64,000 nt of DNA from contig NZ_JAFFSU010000020.1 of NCBI RefSeq assembly GCF_017948455.1, positions 62,001-126,000 of the forward strand, in the 5' to 3' direction. Each line of letters begins with the position of its first letter. Position 1 is the first letter of the stretch. Below are positions 51,401 through 59,733 of this stretch, in pieces. Under the pieces are notes generated by a model. That model was not told the origin of the DNA and ran no database searches. It worked only from the letters and a program-made list of their open reading frames with translations. The DNA is from Streptomyces sp. GESEQ-4. GTDB taxonomy: Bacteria; Actinomycetota; Actinomycetes; Streptomycetales; Streptomycetaceae. The translations under genes and the position numbers were made by a program.

Positions 51401-51604
51401 CAGCCGCGGGGCAGGGTCGTCGACACCGAGAGGGCTGTCCTCGCGGCCGTCGACAGCGAGCCCGGTGACCCGCGTTCCATGTCTGTCTCCCTCCTCGTCG
51501 GCGTGGGCCGCCTGCACGGGGAGCCCGGCCAGTCCTACCGCGGAGACGGCCATGGTGCCGACCGCCTGTCTGCGGCTCACCTCGGCGCTGGGGATATCGG
51601 GCAT
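48473..51604 (-). CDS. Secreted GH78 alpha-L-rhamnosidase
   Basis: A 1043-residue enzyme that releases terminal alpha-L-rhamnose. The N-terminus has a twin-arginine signal (SRRQAVGTMAVSAVGLAGLP, cleaved near residue 36), so export is by Tat. Then come the beta domains of GH78, interrupted at about residues 284-353 by an extra module (LVAPAAQGATTINVSSVAGY) known in actinomycete glycosidases, and the alpha/alpha barrel with the active-site region FTDCPGREKLAYPADYVQ, DWGYTGRFGDEINWGDG and EEWGMGNSKNHMIL. It has its own operator 18 bp upstream and follows the binding-protein gene. Confidence 0.92.
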   Translation of the reverse strand: MPDIPSAEVSRRQAVGTMAVSAVGLAGLPVQAAHADEEGDRHGTRVTGLAVDGREDSPLGVDDPAPRLSWRVVGAGAGWTQAAYQIHAARTEKDLDRGRLLWDSGKVRSSAQTDVAWRGPAPASRERVVWRVRVWSADGDTTPWSRSVSWEAGLLKRSDWGEARWIEYPGRSADQPLPVFARSFRTDGRVVSARLYLSGVGLHVARLNDEPVTDEVLAPGNSNYQLSTEYRVYDVTRLVRSGANTLGVELGHGTALVTRSVTNPSTGRTAPYSWWQSQFKGSGTLVAPAAQGATTINVSSVAGYHVGGTVNIDTGDGERLESRTITAIGSADISFHPGLTSGHESGAAVTASGNSLASTDPSAGAAVTPRLIARLEITKADGTVQTVVSDGSWRTALGPTTTANWYSGSDYDARREQPAWTASGADLGAVARRRDGTPMGWTGAGIAPPPNLTTELVWRVAESLKVADTLHPVGVTQPQPGVWVFDFGQNFAGWPLLRLDGPLPAGTTAMLYPAESLNADGTVNQASIMGGSAARGTDVFASYTTYGDERGESWHPQFHYFGMQWLQVTGLPEGYVPTRDTVTGLQIHADVPEAGSVRTSDDRINRIHRMARYSIMSNTMSTFTDCPGREKLAYPADYVQPFGSIHRAFGYAAYLRTMQRHLAEGQSRAGDNIGNVALKAPVYDWGYTGRFGDEINWGDGIILVPWLLYETYGDTQTMSRYYPQMQAFLNYIRTRKAGIGADAYLVNAALADWIAGENTSGRITGTWGYHQIADRMARMATLIGRDADAAEYRNLAANIKDAFNDAFYNASLGRYTAEGGQGGAGATQAAQALALDEGLVPEGERGRVLDALVELVRAHQPFGGGPHFSGGTIGLAPIVRALHEGGRDDVLWDVLQEDTRPSYGYFMAPTTANPHGLTTVPEEWGMGNSKNHMILLQIEEWFHSGLVGIRQARGKAGYRELVIDPRPVGGLTHAEGSYRTPYGVVSARWTRRNGRFRLDVELPPNTTAQVRMPTGGGSSHVVGSGRHTFTSRDLPTGESDYGH

Positions 51605-51621
51605 GCCAGAACCTCCGTTGA

Positions 51622-51635
51622 TTTGAACGTTTCAG
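51622..51635. promoter_or_regulatory. LacI operator before rhamnosidase gene
   Basis: On the minus strand the sequence is CTGAAACGTTCAAA, agreeing at 12 of 14 positions with the perfect site TTGAAACGTTTCAA at 54745. It lies in the 32-bp gap between the binding-protein and rhamnosidase genes, so the enzyme gene can be switched separately from the importer. Confidence 0.65.
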
Positions 51636-51636
51636 G

Positions 51637-52908
51637 TCAGCTTCCGGCTTTGTAGTCGGCGTCCATGTCGCCGAGGAGCTTGTCGGGCGTGGACTGGTCG
51701 CTGAAGATCTCCTGGAGCCCGCTGAGCATGGTCTGCTGGACCTTGGCGTTGGGCCACAACTGGTCCATGAACGGGACCGTGCGGTCCGCCTGGATGAACG
51801 TGGAGAGTTCGGTCAGGGATGAGTCGACCGCATAGCCCGTGTCGGGGAGTGAGGGCAGGCCGCCCTGCTTCTTGACGAACAGGTTCATGCCCTCGGGCGA
51901 CATCACGAAGTTCACGAACTTCAGGGCGAGATCCTCGTTCTTCGCCTTGGCGTTCACTCCGTAACCGGCACCCGCGGCAGCCGGGATGAGCGTCGCGGAC
52001 GGCTCGTCAGTGGCCGGCAGCGCCTTGAAGGTGTACGTGCCCTGCGGGTTCTTCCCCTTGAGCAGGGCGATCACCCAGTTGCCCTGGATTATGCCGAGCG
52101 TCTTGCCGGTGGCGGCGAGGCCTTGGCTGGCTTCGTAGTTGGTGCCCAGCGGGTTCTTCTGGAAGCAGCCGGTCTTCTCCATGGTCAGGTACTTGTCCAG
52201 GGCGGTGGTCCACTGCGACTTGGCGAACGTGGCCTCACCGGCCTGCATCTTCTCGTCGAAATCGCGGTCGTCCCCGTACACGGTCGTGGCGACCAGGGCG
52301 TACAGGACGAGTTGGGTCACCCAGTTGTCCTGGTTGCCCAGCGCGAAGGCGGGAGTTCCCTTGGCTTTCGCGTCCCGGCAGAAGGCCAGCAGCTTCGTCC
52401 AGGTGTCCGGCGGGGTGAGCCCCGCCTTCTCCATGGCCTGCTGGTTGTAGACCGCGCCGATCCCGTTCTGCCCGAAGATCGCGTTGTACGTCTTTCCCTC
52501 GTACTGGGCGACGGTCTTGATCGCGTCGGGCATCTTGGCGGCCCAAGCCTGGTCCGAAAGGTCACGCAGGTAACCGGGCTCGGCCAGGACGTGGGTGGCG
52601 CCGGGGTTGCCGTTGCCCGGCCAGACCGACATCACGTCTGGTGCCGTGCCGGAGGAGAGCTGGGTGCGGATCTGCTGCTGGTACTGGTCGGCTCCGCTGG
52701 TGGTGTAGCGGACCTTGACACCGGGGTTGGCCTTCTCGAACGCCTTGACCACGTCCTCGACGGAGCCCTGGTCGACCGAGGCGAGCGTCAGGGTCTTGGA
52801 ACCACCACCGCCGCCCGAGTCGCCCGCTTTGGTGCCGCCGCTGCATGCGGCGAGGAGCGCGGTGGCTGTCACCGCGGCCAGCAGGACCGCCGGTGTACGT
52901 GTCTTCAT
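51637..52908 (-). CDS. ABC importer lipoprotein, rhamnoside locus
   Basis: A 423-residue family 1 solute-binding protein. The signal peptide ends with the lipobox LLAAC at about residues 18-22, followed by a Gly/Ser linker. Characteristic segments are KAFEKANPGVKVRY, LSSGTAPDVMSVWPG and YEGKTYNAIFGQNGIGAVYN. It lies 55 bp after the second permease gene, in the order permease, permease, binding protein, rhamnosidase. Cargo is inferred to be a rhamnose-containing oligosaccharide. Confidence 0.9.
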   Translation of the reverse strand: MKTRTPAVLLAAVTATALLAACSGGTKAGDSGGGGGSKTLTLASVDQGSVEDVVKAFEKANPGVKVRYTTSGADQYQQQIRTQLSSGTAPDVMSVWPGNGNPGATHVLAEPGYLRDLSDQAWAAKMPDAIKTVAQYEGKTYNAIFGQNGIGAVYNQQAMEKAGLTPPDTWTKLLAFCRDAKAKGTPAFALGNQDNWVTQLVLYALVATTVYGDDRDFDEKMQAGEATFAKSQWTTALDKYLTMEKTGCFQKNPLGTNYEASQGLAATGKTLGIIQGNWVIALLKGKNPQGTYTFKALPATDEPSATLIPAAAGAGYGVNAKAKNEDLALKFVNFVMSPEGMNLFVKKQGGLPSLPDTGYAVDSSLTELSTFIQADRTVPFMDQLWPNAKVQQTMLSGLQEIFSDQSTPDKLLGDMDADYKAGS

Positions 52909-52963
52909 GATGTCTCCCTCGAGGAAGGGGCCACGGCCGTGGGTGTCGGGCGGGTGTCGTGAG

Positions 52964-53785
52964 TCATCCCCGCAGCCCTCCCGCGAAGCCGTTGATGATG
53001 CTGCGCTGCAGCAGGAAGTAGACGATCAGGACGGGCAGGATGCTGATCACCAGGGCGGCGAAGATGAGGTTCCAGTCGGTGACGTACTGGCCGACGAAGC
53101 CGGCGATCGCGACCGGCATGGTCTGCTGGGCGCTGCCGCTGAGGTACAGCAGCGGGGTGAAGAAGTCGTTCCAGACCGCGACGGTGTTGAGCACGAGAGC
53201 CGTCACGGTGACCGGCTTGAGCATCGGCAGCACGACGTGCCGGAAGCCCTGCAAGGGTGTGCAGCCGTCGATCAGGGCGGCGTCCTCGAAGTCGCGGGGC
53301 AGGGCGCGCAGGAAACCGACGTAGAGGAAGACGGTGAAGGGCACCTGCAGGCCGGAGTAGAAGAGGACCAGGGCCCAAGGGGTGCCGAGCAGCCCCATGT
53401 CGCGCATGGTCTGGTAGAGCGGCAGCGAGGCGAGCTGGAAGGGCAGGACCAGGCCCAGGAGGACCAGCAGGTAGGTGCCGCGTGACCAGCGGGCCGTGAC
53501 GCGGGCCAGTGGATAGGCGGCGAGCGAGGAGACGGCCAGCACGATGGCGACGCTGCACACCGTCACCAGCACGCTGTTGCCCAACGCGCCGCCGAGCGCG
53601 CCCTGTTGCCAGGCCTGCGAGAAGTTGTCCAGGGTCGGGGAGGAGGTCGGTTCGATGGGCGAGGACGTGTCCGACGTGGGTCGCACCGCGAGGTTGACGA
53701 GGACGTACACGGGGAAGCCCACGAAGAGCGCGGCGGCGATCATCGCCAGTTCGAGGGCGAGCGTGCGGGGACGGTAGCGGTTCAT
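52964..53785 (-). CDS. ABC sugar permease (MalG-like)
   Basis: A 273-residue permease with six helices, EAA loop at RDFEDAALIDGCTPLQGFRH and the typical NTVAVWNDFFTPLLYLSG segment. Its ATG overlaps the stop of the preceding permease gene (ATGA). Confidence 0.92.
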   Translation of the reverse strand: MNRYRPRTLALELAMIAAALFVGFPVYVLVNLAVRPTSDTSSPIEPTSSPTLDNFSQAWQQGALGGALGNSVLVTVCSVAIVLAVSSLAAYPLARVTARWSRGTYLLVLLGLVLPFQLASLPLYQTMRDMGLLGTPWALVLFYSGLQVPFTVFLYVGFLRALPRDFEDAALIDGCTPLQGFRHVVLPMLKPVTVTALVLNTVAVWNDFFTPLLYLSGSAQQTMPVAIAGFVGQYVTDWNLIFAALVISILPVLIVYFLLQRSIINGFAGGLRG

Positions 53786-54729
53786 GACACGGCCCTCTCG
53801 TTGCGGGACAGCAGCAGGTACTGACCGCTGGACACGACCGCGACGATGATCGTCAGCACGACTGCGAGGGCGATGCTGTAGCCGAACTCGCCCAGGGTGA
53901 AGGCGTCTTTGAAGATCAACGTCGAGATGGTGTCGGTGGCGTGCCCGGGCCCGCCGCCCGTCAGCGCGTAGACCTGGTCGAAGAGTTTGAGCCCACCGAT
54001 GATCGACAGCATCAGGTTGACGGTGAACGCGGGAGCCAGCAGCGGCCGGGTCACCGACCAGAAGCGCCGTACAGGACCGGCTCCGTCGATCTCCGCGGCC
54101 TCATGGATCTCCTTCGGCACCGACTGCAGCCCTGCCAGGAAGATGACCATGGAGTAGCCCGCGAACTGCCACACGATCACCGCGACCACGGACCACAGCG
54201 CGAGGCTCGGACTGCCCAGCCAGTCCTGGCGCCAGCTGCCCAGTCCCACCGCGTCCAGCAGGCTGTTGACCGCCCCGTCCGGGCCGAGCAGGTTCCGCCA
54301 CAGGTAGGCGGTCACGATCGGAGTGATCACGGCCGGGGCGAACAGGAACACCCGCAGTACGTTGCGGGACTTGATGGCCGCGTTGACCCCGAGAGCCAGC
54401 GCAAGACCCAGCGCGTTCTGGATGACCGTGATCGACACGGCGATCAGCAGCGTGTGCCAGATGGCCTGCTGGGCATCGGCGTCGCCGACCATGTCGGCGA
54501 AGTTGTCCAACCCGACGTAGGAGAAGTCCGGGTCGAGGCCGTCCCAGTCGGTGAAGGCGTAGTACACGCCGCGCACGCTCGGCACCAGGACGACGAAGGC
54601 GAACAGCAGCAGTGCGGGCAGTGCGAACCACCAGGGCGGGTTGTTGCGGGGGCGGTGCGCCTTGGCCACCGGCGTGGTGCGGGACGTGCGGTTGTGGTCC
54701 GTCAGTTGCTCGTGCGGGGCCAGGGTCAC
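53782..54729 (-). CDS. ABC sugar permease (MalF-like)
   Basis: A 315-residue permease; EAA loop at KEIHEAAEIDGAGPVRRFWS, preceded by WQFAGYSMVIFLAGLQSVP. It is the first gene of the importer operon. GTG at 54729 (family-typical N-terminus and purine-rich upstream sequence) was preferred over a start 90 bases upstream that would cover the operator. As in the galactan locus, no ATPase gene is present, which suggests use of a shared MsiK-type subunit. Confidence 0.9.
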   Translation of the reverse strand: MTLAPHEQLTDHNRTSRTTPVAKAHRPRNNPPWWFALPALLLFAFVVLVPSVRGVYYAFTDWDGLDPDFSYVGLDNFADMVGDADAQQAIWHTLLIAVSITVIQNALGLALALGVNAAIKSRNVLRVFLFAPAVITPIVTAYLWRNLLGPDGAVNSLLDAVGLGSWRQDWLGSPSLALWSVVAVIVWQFAGYSMVIFLAGLQSVPKEIHEAAEIDGAGPVRRFWSVTRPLLAPAFTVNLMLSIIGGLKLFDQVYALTGGGPGHATDTISTLIFKDAFTLGEFGYSIALAVVLTIIVAVVSSGQYLLLSRNERAVS

Positions 54730-54744
54730 AGGCGGACCTCTTCC

Positions 54745-54758
54745 TTGAAACGTTTCAA
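54745..54758. promoter_or_regulatory. LacI operator of importer operon
   Basis: TTGAAACGTTTCAA, a perfect 14-base palindrome with a central CG as preferred by LacI-family repressors, lies 15 bp before the first permease gene. It is the strongest member of a set of AACGTT-centred sites at this locus. Confidence 0.8.
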
Positions 54759-54869
54759 AGAGTGGCGCGATCAGAGCTTCGGGAGACTCGACGCCGTACG
54801 GCGGCCGGCCGGCTGTCATGTCTTGGGGATGTGGTCCGGTACCGAGTACGGATGGCCCGATCCCGGCTC

Positions 54870-54887
54870 GTGGGTAACGTTGCCCAC
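54870..54887. promoter_or_regulatory. AACGTT-centred palindrome in divergent region
   Basis: GTGGGTAACGTTGCCCAC is symmetric at 16 of 18 positions. It lies midway in the 328-bp region between the importer operon and the LacI gene. No gene is seen in this region. Confidence 0.6.
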
Positions 54888-55020
54888 AGGGTGCTGCCAG
54901 ACCCTAGAGAGCGTCCCGCATGACGTCAAGATGCCGCGCAAGCTGCGCTGCTGTTACGGCGACAAGGGCGGCTCGACCCTGAACATCGCCTTACTGAACT
55001 GCGCCTTCGTCCGTACACTC

Positions 55021-55038
55021 TGCGGCAACGTTTCCCAC
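55021..55038. promoter_or_regulatory. AACGTT-centred site before LacI gene
   Basis: TGCGGCAACGTTTCCCAC, 19 bp before the LacI start, shares the core and one GTGGG arm with the site at 54870-54887. It is positioned for autoregulation. Confidence 0.55.
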
Positions 55039-55057
55039 TACGCCGGAGGGCGCCCGG

Positions 55058-56098
55058 ATGGAGCCGCCAGCAGCGCGGCGCCGCGTCACGATCGTCGACG
55101 TCGCGCGTCACGCCCAGGTGTCCACGACCGCTGTGTCCAAGGTGCTGCGCAACGCCTACGGCGCCAGCCCCGAGATGCGCGCGAAGGTGCGCCGGGCGAT
55201 CGACGAGCTGGGCTACCGGCCGCTCGCGGCCGCTCGGGGGCTGCGCGGACAGACGTACACCATCGGTGTGATGCTGCCCGACATCCGCAATCCCTTCTTC
55301 CCCGAGATCCTCGACGGGATCACCGGTTGGCTCGCGGACACCGACTACCAGGTGTTCCTGGGGCCTGGCGGCTGCAATGACGAGAAGGCGGAGGCCCGCG
55401 TCACGGAAGCCATGATCGATCGCGGGATGGACGGGCTCATCCTGATCGCGCCCATCTCACCGCGCGCCCATCTCGAGCACGTCGCCTCCGCCGTCCCGAC
55501 CGTGGTCGTCGGCCGGCACGGGCACTCCCCGGTGTACGACGCCGTCACGGACGACGACGTGGCAGGCGCGTTCCTCGTCGTCCGTCACCTCGCCGGCCTC
55601 GGGCACCGCCGGATCGCCCACATCGAGCACCACGAAACCGACCCGACGCGCATCGCGGAGATGCCCAACGCCCAGCGCGCGGACGGCTATCGGCAGGCCA
55701 TGCGGTCCGTCGGCCTCGCGGACGAGATCGACATCGTCTCCACCAGCTACACCCAGCAGGGCGGGTACGAGGGCGCGAAGGAACTCCTCGCCCGGCCTCT
55801 GAGGCCCACGGCGGTCTTCGCCGGCGCGGACATCGTTGCCATGGGGGTGCTGGAGGCGTTCACCGAAGCCGGGCTGTCCGTTCCCGGTGACATCTCGGTG
55901 GCCGGCTACGACAACACGACCTTCGCCTCCTTCGGCCCGATCTCGCTCACGAGCGTCGACCAGGCGGGCACCGAGATCGGCACGAACGCCGCCCGCCTCC
56001 TCCTCGAGCGGATCACCGACCGCCAGAAGGCATCGACACAGGTCAAGCTCTCCCCCACCCTGGTGCCGCGCCGGACCTCCGCTCCTCCTCCGGCGTAA
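55058..56098 (+). CDS. LacI-family regulator of rhamnoside locus
   Basis: A 346-residue LacI/GalR regulator with HTH TIVDVARHAQVSTTAVSKVL at about residues 11-30 and the sensor domain with IGVMLPDIRNPFFPEILDG, MDGLILIAPIS, GLGHRRIAHIEHH and PTAVFAGADIVAMG. Divergent from the importer operon. The palindromes at 54745, 54870, 55021 and 51622 share a central AACGTT and are its probable sites, making one regulon of importer, rhamnosidase and regulator. The inducer is probably rhamnose or a rhamnoside, by context. Confidence 0.92.
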   Translation: MEPPAARRRVTIVDVARHAQVSTTAVSKVLRNAYGASPEMRAKVRRAIDELGYRPLAAARGLRGQTYTIGVMLPDIRNPFFPEILDGITGWLADTDYQVFLGPGGCNDEKAEARVTEAMIDRGMDGLILIAPISPRAHLEHVASAVPTVVVGRHGHSPVYDAVTDDDVAGAFLVVRHLAGLGHRRIAHIEHHETDPTRIAEMPNAQRADGYRQAMRSVGLADEIDIVSTSYTQQGGYEGAKELLARPLRPTAVFAGADIVAMGVLEAFTEAGLSVPGDISVAGYDNTTFASFGPISLTSVDQAGTEIGTNAARLLLERITDRQKASTQVKLSPTLVPRRTSAPPPA

Positions 56099-56269
56099 AC
56101 GGCGGCGTAGACGGCTGGGAAGCCCGCCGGGCCCCACGCGCGGGCATGGTGGTCCGACGCATAGCCACGCCCCGAACTATGTTGCCCCACCACATGTGAC
56201 CCTGACCTGCACCTTCCTACGGTGTGCCAACACGTACCCGTCCCCACCGCACACGAGGAAGTGGCGCAC

Positions 56270-57655
56270 ATGGCCTCCGGAACCACCGCTCCACCACCAC
56301 CCGCGAACCTCAAGCGCATCGTCGCCGCCAGCCTCATCGGCACCACCATCGAGTGGTACGACTTCTTCCTCTACGGCTCAGCCGCCGCTCTGGTCTTCAA
56401 CAAGCTGTTCTTCCCGGACTCCGACCCGCTCGTGGGCACGCTGCTGTCGTTCCTGACGTATGCGGTCGGATTCGCGGCTCGTCCGCTGGGCGCGCTCGTC
56501 TTCGGGCACTACGGCGACCGGCTGGGGCGCAAGAAGCTGCTGGTGCTGAGCTTGTTGCTGATGGGTGGGGCGACCTTCGCGATCGGGCTGCTGCCCACGC
56601 ACGCGACCATCGGCAGTGCCGCTCCGGTGCTGTTGACCGTGCTGCGCCTGGTCCAGGGCTTCGCGCTGGGCGGCGAGTGGGGCGGGGCCGTGCTGCTGGT
56701 GTCCGAGCACGGTGACGCACGACGTCGCGGTTTCTGGGCCTCGTGGCCGCAGACGGGGGCGCCCGCAGGGCAGCTCCTGGCCACCGGTGTGCTGTCCTTC
56801 CTGACAGCGGTGCTGTCGGACAGCGCGTTCGGCAGCTGGGGGTGGCGGATCCCGTTCCTGCTCTCCGGTGTGCTGGTGATCGTCGGTTTGTGGATTCGTC
56901 TGTCTGTCGACGAATCGCCGGTCTTCAAGCAGGCGCTGGCGCAGGCGGAGGCCCGCAAGGCGACCCCGGACGCGGCGGCCGAGAAGCTGCCGCTCGTCTC
57001 CGTACTGCGGCACCACTGGCGCGATGTGCTGGTGGCGATGGGCGCACGCATGGCGGAGAACATCAGCTACTACGTCATCACCGCGTTCATCCTCGTCTAC
57101 GCCACCACCTCGGCCGGCCTCTCCAAGCAGACCGCGCTGAACGCCGTGCTCATCGCCTCCGCCGTGCACTTCGCCGTGATTCCGCTGTGGGGCGCGCTCT
57201 CGGACCGGATCGGCCGCCGGCCCGTGTACCTGCTGGGCGCGGCCGGAGTCGGGCTGTGGATGTTCCCGTTCTTCTCGCTCATCGACACCGGCGGCTTCGG
57301 CAACCTGATCCTCGCCGTGACGGTCGGCCTGGTGCTGCACGGGGCGATGTACGCGCCGCAGGCCGCCTTCTTCTCCGAGATGTTCGCGACCCGGGTGCGC
57401 TACTCGGGTGCCTCCATCGGCGCCCAGTTCGCCTCGGTCGCGGCGGGCGCGCCGGCGCCGCTGATCGCCACCGCGCTGCTGTCCGACTACGGCAGCTCCA
57501 CACCGATCTCCCTGTACGTCATCGGCGCGGCCGTCGTGACGATCGTCGCCGTCGGCGTGGCCAAGGAGACCCGCCATCGGGACCTGTTGGATGTCGAGCC
57601 GTCCGATGACGCGGAGCCCGCGGCGGCGCCTCCGGCGGACGCGCGTACCGCCTGA
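56270..57655 (+). CDS. MHS-family MFS transporter (metabolite:H+ symporter)
   Basis: A 461-residue transporter with twelve helices of the metabolite:H+ symporter family (ProP, KgtP, ShiA). The markers are the opening IGTTIEWYDFFLYGSAAALV, the loop GHYGDRLGRKKLLVLSLLLM and VQGFALGGEWGGAVLLVSEH. ATG at 56270 follows GAGGAAG. It is convergent with a GAF/PucR regulator and close to 3-hydroxybutyrate dehydrogenase, so its substrate may be 3-hydroxybutyrate or a related carboxylate; this is inference from context. Confidence 0.9.
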   Translation: MASGTTAPPPPANLKRIVAASLIGTTIEWYDFFLYGSAAALVFNKLFFPDSDPLVGTLLSFLTYAVGFAARPLGALVFGHYGDRLGRKKLLVLSLLLMGGATFAIGLLPTHATIGSAAPVLLTVLRLVQGFALGGEWGGAVLLVSEHGDARRRGFWASWPQTGAPAGQLLATGVLSFLTAVLSDSAFGSWGWRIPFLLSGVLVIVGLWIRLSVDESPVFKQALAQAEARKATPDAAAEKLPLVSVLRHHWRDVLVAMGARMAENISYYVITAFILVYATTSAGLSKQTALNAVLIASAVHFAVIPLWGALSDRIGRRPVYLLGAAGVGLWMFPFFSLIDTGGFGNLILAVTVGLVLHGAMYAPQAAFFSEMFATRVRYSGASIGAQFASVAAGAPAPLIATALLSDYGSSTPISLYVIGAAVVTIVAVGVAKETRHRDLLDVEPSDDAEPAAAPPADARTA

Positions 57656-57678
57656 TCGACCGGCGGTGCGGTGAGACG

Positions 57679-57712
57679 GACGGCCCCGTGCGCCCGTGCG
57701 TGCGGGGCCGTC
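57679..57712. terminator. Terminator between convergent genes
   Basis: GACGGCCCCG and CGGGGCCGTC form a perfect ten-pair stem with a 14-base loop. It lies 23 bp past the transporter stop and touches the stop codon of the convergent regulator, so it can serve both. Confidence 0.7.
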
Positions 57713-59657
57713 ACTTCGCTGCCGCTGCCGACAACCGGTGCAGCCGCAGGGCGAGTTGGATCTCCAGGGCACGGGCCGGGCTCTGCCAGTCGTCGCCGAG
57801 GAGACGCCCGACGCGCTCCAGGCGCTGGGCCACCGTGTTCACATGGACGTGGAGATGGTCCTTGGTGCGAGCCGGGCTCATGCCGCAGGCGAAGTAGGCG
57901 TCGAGGGTGCGCACAAGGTCGGTGCCACGGCGTTCGTCGTAGGCGACCACCTGGCCGATGGTGCGGTCGACGAAGCCGGCGACGTCCCGGTCCCCGGCGA
58001 GGAGGAGTCCGAGGAATCCGAAGTCCTCCGCGGCGGATCCGTCGCCGTGGCGGCCGAGCAGCCGCAGCGTGTCGAGGCAGCGGCGGCCTTCCTCGTAGGC
58101 GGCGGCCACCGCGTCCGGGCGGGCGGCGAGATTCGCCACGGCGGCGGAGGCGCCGACGGTGACCGCCTCGTGGACGGCCGTGCCGAGGTGTACGGCGGTG
58201 CGGCGGGCGAGTTCGGTGGCGGTGTCCCCCTGGTCGAGGGGCAGCAGCAGGACCGTGCCGCCGTCTCGGGCCGCGGCCAGTCCGTGCCGGGTGGCGGCCA
58301 GGTGGGAGGCGGCGGCCCACAGGCGCCGGCGGGCGGCTGCCTCCTGGTCGGCGTCGGCGGCGACGCCGTCGAGGCGGGCGGCGAGGACCACATGGGTGGC
58401 GTCGAGGTCGGCCTGCAGTCTCGCCGCACGCTCGCGCAGCAGGCGGGGGTCTCGGTCGCGGGCGTCCAGGAGGTCGTCGAGGAGTTCGCCGCGGACGCGC
58501 TGCTCGGCCTCGGCGGCGGAGCGCCGGGCGAGCAGCAGCAGGGAGGTCACCGTCGCGGCGCGCTCCAGGGTGCGCTGGTCGACGGGGTCGAGCCCGGGAT
58601 GGCCGCGCAGCACGAGCGCACCGAGCAGTTCGCCACCGGCGGCCACGGCGGCGATCCAGTCGCCGGCGTGCCGCACGGCGTGTCCTTCGGACCGGGATGC
58701 CTCCAGAGCCTCGGCGGGTGCGGCGGACGCCTCGGTGAACTGGACGGTTCCGTCGAGGACTTCGGAGACGGCGGCCGCCACGTCGTGGACCCCGCCGCCG
58801 CGCAGTACGAGTTCGGCGAGCCGGTCGTGGACCTCGGAGGCGCGCTCGATGACGCCGCTGCGGTCCTGGATGATCTCGTTGGCCTTCTCCAGGCCGGCCA
58901 GGGCCGACCGGGTCTCGGCGAGCAGGTTGGCGGCGTCGATGGCGGCCGCGGCGAGCGCGGCGAAGGAGCCGAGCAGCGCGATCTGCTCCCGCTCGAAGAC
59001 CCGGGCGCGCCGGTCGGCCGCGAACAGGACACCGATCACATGGTGCCCGAGCATGAGCGGCACCCCGAGGATGGCGACCAGGCCCTCGTCCCGCACACCC
59101 GCGTCGATGGTGACGGTGTGCTGGAAGCGGTCGTCCTTGAAGTAGTCCTCGGTGACGTACGGCCGGGCCGTCTGGGCGACGAGGCCGCCGAGCCCCTCCC
59201 CCATCCCGAGCCGCAGCTGCTGGAAGCGGGCGGCGACCGAGCCCTCGGTCACCCGCATGTAGGTGTCGCCCTTCTCCGGGTCGTTCAGGCTCAGGTAGGC
59301 GACGTCCGTGCCGAGCAGGGAGCGGGCGCGCTGCACGATCGCCTGGAGGACGGCGTCCAGGTCGCGCAGGCCCGCCAGGTCGTGGGCCGTCTCGAACAGC
59401 GCGGACAGCTCCGCCTCGCGTCGGCGCCGTCCCTCCAGCTCCGCGCGTACCCGCAGCGCGGTCAGCTTGGCCCGCTCGAGCGCGGCGATCCACTCGGCGG
59501 GGCGGCCCTCGGCGCGGGCGAGGAGCACCGGCTGCTCGTAGGCCTCGGCCGAGGCACCGCGGGCCAGCAGCTCGAGGAAGGGTGCCTCGGCGCTGCCGAC
59601 GGTCGCTCCGGCACCGGTGGCGGAGCGTTCGGCGGACTGCACGTGATCGCGGGACAT
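57711..59657 (-). CDS. GAF-PucR/CdaR-type transcriptional regulator
   Basis: A 648-residue regulator. A coiled segment at about residues 55-85 leads into a GAF domain at about 95-245 (LLGTDVAYLSLNDPEKGDTY, AILGVPLMLGHHVIGVLFAA), then a GGDEF-like CdaR middle region and a C-terminal PucR helix-turn-helix near 590-630 (MSPARTKDHLHVHVNTVAQR). PucR/CdaR proteins usually activate adjacent catabolic genes. ATG at 59657 follows GGGGAA; an ATG 18 bases earlier is possible. Its neighbours, an MHS transporter on one side and a hydroxybutyrate dehydrogenase on the other, suggest that it controls hydroxy-acid use. Confidence 0.88.
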   Translation of the reverse strand: MSRDHVQSAERSATGAGATVGSAEAPFLELLARGASAEAYEQPVLLARAEGRPAEWIAALERAKLTALRVRAELEGRRRREAELSALFETAHDLAGLRDLDAVLQAIVQRARSLLGTDVAYLSLNDPEKGDTYMRVTEGSVAARFQQLRLGMGEGLGGLVAQTARPYVTEDYFKDDRFQHTVTIDAGVRDEGLVAILGVPLMLGHHVIGVLFAADRRARVFEREQIALLGSFAALAAAAIDAANLLAETRSALAGLEKANEIIQDRSGVIERASEVHDRLAELVLRGGGVHDVAAAVSEVLDGTVQFTEASAAPAEALEASRSEGHAVRHAGDWIAAVAAGGELLGALVLRGHPGLDPVDQRTLERAATVTSLLLLARRSAAEAEQRVRGELLDDLLDARDRDPRLLRERAARLQADLDATHVVLAARLDGVAADADQEAAARRRLWAAASHLAATRHGLAAARDGGTVLLLPLDQGDTATELARRTAVHLGTAVHEAVTVGASAAVANLAARPDAVAAAYEEGRRCLDTLRLLGRHGDGSAAEDFGFLGLLLAGDRDVAGFVDRTIGQVVAYDERRGTDLVRTLDAYFACGMSPARTKDHLHVHVNTVAQRLERVGRLLGDDWQSPARALEIQLALRLHRLSAAAAK

Positions 59658-59733
59658 GGTCACAGGATTCCCCATCGCACCGTCGCCCCGTCAGCCCTGT
59701 GGACAACCCGGCAGGCCTGCGGCACCGGCTCGC

